NCBI GenBank assembly: GCA_019115345.1
Contig: DXDV01000310.1
Span: 1 to 5,658, forward strand
Direction of reading: 5' to 3'
Length of the DNA: 5,658 nucleotides
Origin: Candidatus Intestinimonas stercorigallinarum
Lineage (GTDB): Bacteria; Bacillota; Clostridia; Oscillospirales; Oscillospiraceae
Shown in pieces: positions 1-3,958 of the stretch (positions are counted from its first letter, which is position 1; each line of letters begins with the position of its first letter). The position numbers and the translations under genes were made by a program. The notes beneath the pieces were generated by a model. The model was not told the origin of the DNA and did not search any database. It was given only the letters and a program-made list of their open reading frames with translations.

Positions 1-125
1 CAGAGGTGATACCGTGATTGATGTAGTGAGCGATGTATGATACATGGGCAAAGCATCTTTTCCTCAAACAAAGCCAAAACCCTTGTCCCACAATGGACTT
101 TAGGGGTTGTCCACATAAAATTCAT
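1..125 (-). CDS. Possible partial small ORF inside the element, unknown function
   Basis: On the minus strand an ATG at 125-123 follows a GGAG at 137-134 with 8-base spacing. The frame then stays open to the window edge, at least 41 codons, beginning Met-Asn-Phe-Met-Trp-Thr-Thr-Pro-Lys. The amino-acid mix looks protein-like, but I do not recognise a family. The same frame is also open upstream of a single TGA at 149-147, so this may be the remains of a longer broken gene, or simply chance in a short interval. A plus-strand ORF over the same bases (33-224) is equally unrecognised and has no convincing ribosome binding site. Confidence 0.2.
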   Translation of the reverse strand, partial: MNFMWTTPKVHCGTRVLALFEEKMLCPCIIHRSLHQSRYHL

Positions 126-272
126 CGGGACATCTCCAGCTCTGGATCATGCAGACAACAAGATTGTGGCCTCATAATTGATGTCCAAATGCCGGTTATA
201 GCCGTCCACTCTCACAGAGCCTGACAGCAACTTTGTCCCGCTGTTGTGCCCGGATTGGTCGTTTGCTTTAAC
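1..272. mobile_element. End of a putative skin-like element interrupting sigK (left part outside window)
   Basis: This stretch has a base composition unlike the rest of the window (112 of the first 240 bases are G or C by hand count). It begins exactly where the sigK reading frame loses its family sequence: after His-Ile-Val-Lys the frame reads Asn-Gly-stop instead of continuing region 2.1. The known precedent is the skin element of Bacillus subtilis and of Clostridioides difficile, which splits sigK and is excised in the mother cell by a serine recombinase. No recombinase, transposase or terminal repeat is visible here; the rest of the element would lie left of position 1. The crossover probably falls near 271-280, where the shared bases could be as few as the AAGAA of the minus strand. 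Simple truncation of sigK by another insertion or deletion is the main alternative. Confidence 0.5.
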
Positions 273-474
273 CGTTCTTGACAATGTGGGCCACCAGGCG
301 CAGGTTGTGCTCAATGAGCTTGTTTCTGGCCTCCAGGTCGCCGGCGGCGTATTGGTCCAGATAGCGTCGCTCCTCCTCCGCCTTGAGCGGCTTGGGGAAC
401 GATCCGCCCCCCTCTGACAACCGCAGCGTGAAAAATGTGCCGTTGAGCATGAGCAGCATCCATGCCATGAGCAT
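268..474 (-). CDS. sigK: Sporulation sigma factor sigma-K, N-terminal fragment (interrupted gene)
   Basis: This encodes the first part of sigma-K, the late mother-cell RNA polymerase sigma factor of endospore formers. Residues 1-20 are hydrophobic (Met-Leu-Met-Ala-Trp-Met-Leu-Leu), resembling the pro-sequence that in Bacillus is cleaved by SpoIVFB. FPKPL at 26-30 matches the conserved FP[QK]PL. Residues 33-66 contain EEE-RRYLDQYAAGD and ARNKLIEHNLRLVAHIVK, the hallmark start of region 2 in SigK/SigE-type factors. After Lys66 come only Asn, Gly and TAA, so most of region 2 and all of regions 3-4 are missing; a complete protein would be about 230-240 residues. The ATG at 474 is supported by AGGAGGG at 488-482, 7 bases upstream. 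The fragment cannot act as a sigma factor unless the missing part is joined by excision of an element or supplied otherwise. The identity is strong; the reason for the break is inferred. Confidence 0.85.
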   Translation of the reverse strand: MLMAWMLLMLNGTFFTLRLSEGGGSFPKPLKAEEERRYLDQYAAGDLEARNKLIEHNLRLVAHIVKNG

Positions 475-481
475 ACCGCCG

Positions 482-488
482 CCCTCCT
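482..488 (-). promoter_or_regulatory. Ribosome binding site of the sigK fragment
   Basis: AGGAGGG on the minus strand lies 7 bases before the ATG at 474-472. It is a near-perfect Shine-Dalgarno sequence. Its presence fixes the start that includes the hydrophobic pro-sequence-like N-terminus and argues that the fragment is still expressed, not merely decayed. Confidence 0.75.
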
Positions 489-579
489 TTCCCTGTTCTG
501 CCTACCATTCTATTCCGCTGGCGGCACGTCCTAGCAGCCCGGCGGGAAAACCCTCCGGACGCCGCGCCTTCTTCCCCGC

Positions 580-608
580 TTGACAAGACCTCCCGGTGTG
601 TTTACAAT
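580..608 (+). promoter_or_regulatory. Sigma-A promoter of gltX
   Basis: TTGACA at 580-585 and TACAAT at 603-608 are separated by exactly 17 bases. The -35 box is perfect and the -10 box has one mismatch. The expected transcription start is near 615. That leaves a leader of about 26 bases before the TTG start at 641, too short for a T-box, so no tRNA-sensing control is visible. A GTG at 596 lies inside the promoter spacer and therefore cannot be the start of gltX. Confidence 0.85.
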
Positions 609-627
609 GGTGTCACATGAACATTTT

Positions 628-632
628 GGAGG
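628..632 (+). promoter_or_regulatory. Ribosome binding site deciding the TTG start of gltX
   Basis: GGAGG sits 8 bases before TTG at 641-643, an ideal distance. The only in-frame ATG upstream of it (617-619) would be about 2 bases from the predicted transcript 5' end and has no ribosome binding site. The site therefore favours the TTG start. Confidence 0.75.
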
Positions 633-640
633 AATTCACT

Positions 641-2131
641 TTGGACAAACAGTGGTTCGACGACATGGAAGCCCGCATCCCCCACGGGGAGGTCCGCACC
701 CGTTTCGCCCCCTCCCCCACCGGCTACATGCATGTGGGCAATCTGCGCACCGCCCTGTACACCTGGCTCATTGCCCGCCACAGCGGCGGCAAGTTCATCC
801 TGCGCATCGAGGACACCGATCAGGGGCGGCTGGTGGAGGGGGCCACCGAGGTCATCTACAACACCCTGCGCAAGTGCGGCCTCACCTGGGACGAGGGCCC
901 CGACGTGGGCGGCCCCGTGGGCCCCTATATCCAGACCGAGCGCCGGGACCTTTACGGCAAATACGCAAAGCGCCTGGTAGATCTGGGCCACGCCTATTAC
1001 TGCTTCTGCGAAAAGACCGAGTCCGAGGCCGACAGCGGCGAGTTCGACCGGCCCGACGACCCCTGCCGCACCCTCTCCCCCGAGGAGGCCCAGGCCAAGG
1101 TGGACGCCGGCGTGCCTTACGTCATCCGCCAGAAGATCCCCAAGGAGGGCCAGACCACCTTCCACGACGCCGTCTTTGGCGACATCACCGTGGAGAACAG
1201 CACCCTGGACGACCAGGTCCTCCTCAAGCGGGACGGCCTGCCCACCTACAACTTCGCCAACGTCATCGACGACCACCTCATGGGCATCACCCACGTGGTC
1301 CGGGGCAGCGAGTACCTCTCCTCCGCCCCCAAGTACGACCTGCTCTACCAGGGCTTCGGCTGGGACGTGCCCACCTATATCCACTGCTCCCCCGTCATGC
1401 GGGACCAGCACAACAAGATGTCCAAGCGGAAGGGGGACCCCTCCTATGAGGACCTGCTGGCCATGGGCTACCTCTCCGAGGCGGTGGTCAACTACGTGAC
1501 CCTCCTGGGCTGGTCGCCCCGGGGCGAAAACGTGGAACGGGAGTTCTTCACCATGGAGGAGCTCTCCCACATCTTCGACATCGAGGGCATCTCCAAGTCC
1601 CCCGCCATCTTCGACATCGAAAAGCTCACCTACTTCAACGCCCACTACCTCCGGGAGCTCTCTCCCGAGGACTTCCACGCCGTGGCGGAGCCCTATATCC
1701 GTAAGGCCGTGAAGAACGAGGCCTACTCCTCCCGGGAGATCGCCGCCCTCCTCCAGGCCCGGTGCGAGCGCCTCACCGACATCCCCGAGAAGCTGGACTT
1801 CTTCGACGTCCTGCCCGAGTATGAGACCGACCTCTTCACCAACAAGAAGTCCAAGACCAACGCCGAGGTCTCCAAGCATATGCTGGTGGCCGCTATCCCC
1901 GCCCTGGAGGCCATCCCTGACTGGACCAACGACGCCATCCACGACACCCTGGTGTCCCTGGCCGAGTCCCTGGGCGTCAAGAATGCCACCCTCATGTGGC
2001 CGGTGCGCATCGCCGCCGCCGGCAAGGCAGTCACCCCCGGCGGCGCTGTGGAGATCTGCCACATTCTGGGAAAGGATGAGACCCTCCGCCGGCTGAAGCT
2101 GGGCCTGGAAAAGGTCTCCGCCGTCCAGTAA
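641..2131 (+). CDS. gltX: Glutamyl-tRNA synthetase
   Basis: This cytoplasmic class I aminoacyl-tRNA synthetase charges tRNA-Glu with glutamate using ATP; in many Firmicutes it also glutamylates tRNA-Gln for the GatCAB amidotransferase. Starting at TTG641 the protein has 496 residues, normal for bacterial GluRS. The N-terminal Rossmann fold shows FAPSPTG at 22-28 followed by the HIGH motif as HVGN at 31-34. IEDTD follows shortly after, and the KMSKS motif appears as KMSKR at 259-263. The rest is the helical anticodon-binding part. In the zinc-site region there is Cys121-Phe-Cys123 and Cys142, but the next position is Arg where some family members have a fourth ligand. The gene is single-cistron in this view: its own promoter upstream, divergent from sigK, and a strong terminator downstream. 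GlnRS is excluded by the bacterial GluRS-type motifs and length. Confidence 0.96.
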   Translation: MDKQWFDDMEARIPHGEVRTRFAPSPTGYMHVGNLRTALYTWLIARHSGGKFILRIEDTDQGRLVEGATEVIYNTLRKCGLTWDEGPDVGGPVGPYIQTERRDLYGKYAKRLVDLGHAYYCFCEKTESEADSGEFDRPDDPCRTLSPEEAQAKVDAGVPYVIRQKIPKEGQTTFHDAVFGDITVENSTLDDQVLLKRDGLPTYNFANVIDDHLMGITHVVRGSEYLSSAPKYDLLYQGFGWDVPTYIHCSPVMRDQHNKMSKRKGDPSYEDLLAMGYLSEAVVNYVTLLGWSPRGENVEREFFTMEELSHIFDIEGISKSPAIFDIEKLTYFNAHYLRELSPEDFHAVAEPYIRKAVKNEAYSSREIAALLQARCERLTDIPEKLDFFDVLPEYETDLFTNKKSKTNAEVSKHMLVAAIPALEAIPDWTNDAIHDTLVSLAESLGVKNATLMWPVRIAAAGKAVTPGGAVEICHILGKDETLRRLKLGLEKVSAVQ

Positions 2132-2146
2132 ACCGCCAATACCGCT

Positions 2147-2183
2147 AAAAAATGAAGCATCGCACTGGCGATGCTTCATTTTT
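2147..2183. terminator. Bidirectional intrinsic terminator between gltX and the ABC-F gene
   Basis: A perfect 11-bp stem (2153-2163 with 2168-2178) closes a 4-base loop. It is flanked by an A run at 2147-2152 and a T run at 2179-2183. The hairpin therefore ends with a U tract when read in either direction. It lies 15 bases after the gltX stop codon and about 46 bases after the stop of the convergent ABC-F gene, so it can serve both transcripts. Confidence 0.92.
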
Positions 2184-2229
2184 ATTGTCATAAAACGGGC
2201 ATACAAGCCCACGGCGGCGTCCCCGGCGG

Positions 2230-3708
2230 TCACAGGTATACGACCTTGGTGGCGACGCGGTCAGCGAATGCCTGGTCATGCTCCACAAGGACCATGGTGG
2301 GCTGGTACTTGAGCAGCAGCTCCTCCAGCTGCATCCGGGTGTAGATGTCCACGTAGTTCAGCGGCTCATCCCAGATGTAAAGGTGAGCTGCCTCACAGAG
2401 GCTCCGGGCCAGGAGGACCTTCTTTTTCTGCCCGGCGCTGTACGCCTCCAGAGGCTGGGCAAACTGGCTCCGGGGAAAGCCCAGTTTCCGCAGGATGGCC
2501 TTGAAGAGGGCCTCCTCCACCCCGCTCTCCCGGATGAAGTCCTTCAGCTTTCCCCGGAGAAAGCCGGTGTCCTGGGGCAGCTCAGACACCGTCAGGCCCC
2601 CGGAGCGCCAGAGCCGGCCGGTATGGGGGATCTCCCGGCCCAGCAGCAGCTTGAGGAGACTGGACTTCCCCGCGCCGTTGGCCCCGCGGAGGAGCACCCG
2701 GTCCCCCCGCTCCACGGTGAAGGTGAGCCCGGCGCACACCGGGCCCGCCCCGTAGTCGATGGAGAGGTCCCGGACCTCCAGCACCTGCCGCTGAGGCGGT
2801 GTCAAGGGATTCAGCTTTAATGTCTCCGCCTCCTCCGCGTCCCGGAGGAGGGACGACTTTTCCGCCACGGCGGCCTCTCGCCGCTCCTCCACCGCCTTGG
2901 ACCGGCGCATGAGCTTGGCCGCCTTGTGCCCCACATAGCCCCGGTCGGGCTTCAGGCCGGAATTCCGGCTGGCGTACTTGGTCCTTTCCACGGCGTCGGA
3001 CCAGTCCGCTGTCCGGCGGGCGCTCTCCTCCAGCCGCCGGATGTCCTTTTTCAGCCGCTCCTGGGCGCTCCGCTCCGAGGCCTCCCGGCGGGTCTGCTCC
3101 TCCCACCAGGTGGAGAAATTGCCCTTCCGCACCACCAGCCCCGTGGGCTGGAAGGCCAGCACATGGTCGATGCACCGGTCCAGGAAGGCCCGGTCGTGGG
3201 AGACCAGGAGAAAGCCCTTCTTCCGGGCCAGATAGTCCCCCACCAGAGCCCGTCCGGCGGCGTCCAGGTGGTCGGTGGGCTCGTCGATGAGGAGGAAGCG
3301 GTGGTCCCGGAGGAAAAGAAGGGCCAGCAGGAACCGGGTCCGCTCCCCGTGGGAGAGGGTGGAGAAGGGCCGGTACAGGACCCCCTCGTCCAGCCCCAGC
3401 TGCCGCAGCTCCTTCACCAGCCGCCACTCCTCCAGCTCCGGGCGGAGGGCCTCCGCCACCGCCTGCCCCTCCGCCTCTGGGTCGGGCACATCGAAGGGAA
3501 AGTAGTCGAAGGCCACCGGGGCCGAGATGACGCCGCTGTACCGCTCCTCTCCCAGGAGCAGCCGCAGCAGGTTGGTCTTGCCCCGGCCGTTGCGGCCGAT
3601 GAGCCCCAGCCGCCAGTCGGTGTCCAGCTGGAGGGAGAGGTCCTCAAAGACCGGCTCAGAGCTCCCCTCGTAGGTAAAGCTCACATGTGAGATCTCGATC
3701 AACGCCAT
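2230..3708 (-). CDS. ARE-type ABC-F ATPase, Lsa/CplR-like ribosome protection protein
   Basis: This is a 492-residue soluble protein with two ATP-binding domains and no membrane segments. NBD1 has Walker A GRNGRGKT at 38-45, signature LSHGE at 118-122, Walker B with LLIDEP at 139-144 (Glu143) and H-loop His171. A charged interdomain linker spans about 195-305. NBD2 has Walker A GANGAGKS at 342-349, signature YSAGQ at 423-427, Walker B YIWDEP at 444-449 (Glu448) and H-loop His477. The opening (ALIEISHVSFTYEGS, DTDWRLGLIGRNGRGKT) and the NBD2 text IWDEPLNYVDIYTRMQ resemble Lsa-family proteins, which bind the ribosomal E site and dislodge lincosamides, streptogramin A and pleuromutilins. The start at 3708 is chosen because GGAGG at 3720-3716 lies 7 bases upstream; a start at 3792 would run through the leader terminator. 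The exact drug spectrum cannot be read from sequence, and all catalytic residues appear intact. Confidence 0.9.
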   Translation of the reverse strand: MALIEISHVSFTYEGSSEPVFEDLSLQLDTDWRLGLIGRNGRGKTNLLRLLLGEERYSGVISAPVAFDYFPFDVPDPEAEGQAVAEALRPELEEWRLVKELRQLGLDEGVLYRPFSTLSHGERTRFLLALLFLRDHRFLLIDEPTDHLDAAGRALVGDYLARKKGFLLVSHDRAFLDRCIDHVLAFQPTGLVVRKGNFSTWWEEQTRREASERSAQERLKKDIRRLEESARRTADWSDAVERTKYASRNSGLKPDRGYVGHKAAKLMRRSKAVEERREAAVAEKSSLLRDAEEAETLKLNPLTPPQRQVLEVRDLSIDYGAGPVCAGLTFTVERGDRVLLRGANGAGKSSLLKLLLGREIPHTGRLWRSGGLTVSELPQDTGFLRGKLKDFIRESGVEEALFKAILRKLGFPRSQFAQPLEAYSAGQKKKVLLARSLCEAAHLYIWDEPLNYVDIYTRMQLEELLLKYQPTMVLVEHDQAFADRVATKVVYL

Positions 3709-3715
3709 AAAAACG

Positions 3716-3720
3716 CCTCC
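3716..3720 (-). promoter_or_regulatory. Ribosome binding site of the ABC-F gene
   Basis: GGAGG on the minus strand, 7 bases before the ATG at 3708-3706. It lies just 7 bases past the T run of the leader terminator, so only transcripts that read through the terminator carry it. This site excludes the longer frame beginning at 3792. Confidence 0.8.
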
Positions 3721-3727
3721 AATATAC

Positions 3728-3764
3728 AAAAAATGGGCGCGGAGCGGTGACGCTCCGCGCCCAT
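3728..3764 (-). terminator. Leader terminator (attenuator) upstream of the ABC-F gene
   Basis: A perfect 14-bp GC-rich stem (3751-3764 with 3733-3746) with a 4-base loop is followed on the minus strand by six T residues (3733-3728). It lies between the ABC-F promoter and its ribosome binding site, so it would stop transcription before the coding region unless antiterminated. It would also block read-through from the secreted-protein gene upstream. On the plus strand it is not followed by a T run, so it is directional. Confidence 0.88.
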
Positions 3765-3807
3765 TCTGATCCCGCTGGATGGGAAGGCGCACAACGTGAA
3801 AGGAGCG
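3751..3807 (-). promoter_or_regulatory. Candidate anti-terminator pairing in the ABC-F leader
   Basis: Three upstream leader segments on the minus strand are complementary, in nested order, to the 5' arm of the terminator. CGCTCC at 3807-3802 can pair with GGAGCG at 3756-3751. GCG at 3790-3788 can pair with CGC at 3759-3757. CCCAT at 3783-3779 can pair with ATGGG at 3764-3760. Together they would occupy the whole 14-base arm and prevent the terminator from forming, with bulges on the upstream side. This comes from manual base matching; no folding energy was calculated. Confidence 0.45.
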
Positions 3808-3837
3808 CAGGCCGCTTGCCGACAGGTACAGAAATCC

Positions 3838-3868
3838 ACAGGTGGTCCGCGGACCATCCGGCTCCTGT
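3838..3868 (-). promoter_or_regulatory. Early leader hairpin after the MRK frame
   Basis: On the minus strand ACAGG (3868-3864) pairs with CCTGT (3842-3838), enclosing the 14-base palindrome TGGTCCGCGGACCA at 3856-3843, with a 7-base bulge on the 5' side. It begins 16 bases after the stop codon of the short upstream frame, so a ribosome on that frame could influence its folding. Its role in switching is inferred. Confidence 0.5.
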
Positions 3869-3884
3869 ATCCAGATCCAGCAAG

Positions 3885-3896
3885 TTACTTGCGCAT
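3885..3896 (-). CDS. Three-codon leader reading frame (Met-Arg-Lys-stop)
   Basis: ATG CGC AAG TAA at 3896-3885 is preceded by GAGGTG at 3907-3902, 5 bases upstream, and starts about 26 bases into the predicted ABC-F transcript. Drug-induced leaders of ABC-F genes commonly contain a short upstream frame on which antibiotic-stalled ribosomes change leader folding; as I recall, the Listeria lmo0919 leader uses a similarly tiny frame. A GTG at 3904 opens a longer frame that overlaps the ABC-F start, but it has no separate ribosome binding site and is probably incidental. Confidence 0.5.
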   Translation of the reverse strand: MRK

Positions 3897-3928
3897 CCTC
3901 TCACCTCAAATCGTTCTTGGATGGGTAC

Positions 3929-3957
3929 AATGTAACAGAAAAGCTCCGCTCTGTCAA
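3929..3957 (-). promoter_or_regulatory. Sigma-A promoter of the ABC-F leader transcript
   Basis: On the minus strand TTGACA (3957-3952) and TACATT (3934-3929) are spaced by 17 bases, predicting a transcript start near 3922 and a leader of about 214 bases before the ABC-F ATG. The -35 box begins one base after the stop codon of the upstream secreted-protein gene, so the ABC-F gene has its own promoter despite the tight spacing. Confidence 0.85.
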
Positions 3958-3958
3958 G

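Noticed and set aside
2..40. Possible C-terminal end of a plus-strand recombinase gene (frame ending TGA at 38-40)
   Set aside because: Only 12 codons are visible and they match no recombinase C-terminus I know; it was tempting only because a recombinase is expected near a sigK element.
83..239. Repeated TTGTCC(C) words at 83, 107 and 233 in the foreign segment
   Set aside because: Short, irregularly spaced and unsupported by symmetry; could be recombinase arm sites but chance is as likely.
475..579. Sigma-E-type promoter for sigK (AATAGAAT on the minus strand near 508-515)
   Set aside because: Only partial similarity to the -10 box CATACANT and no convincing -35 element at the right distance.
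602..2233. 543-codon open frame antisense to gltX
   Set aside because: Gly/Val/Leu-rich low-complexity translation typical of the shadow of a GC-rich gene; the plus strand encodes clear GluRS motifs and the frame runs through the terminator.
2926..3690. 254-codon plus-strand open frame opposite the ABC-F gene
   Set aside because: Shadow frame with no ribosome binding site and Pro/Gly/Leu-rich composition; the opposite strand carries all ABC-F motifs.
3656..3904. 82-codon GTG-started frame across the ABC-F leader and start
   Set aside because: It overlaps the ABC-F coding start, runs through the terminator hairpin, and its translation has no recognisable character. The ribosome binding site nearby fits the ATG at 3896 better.
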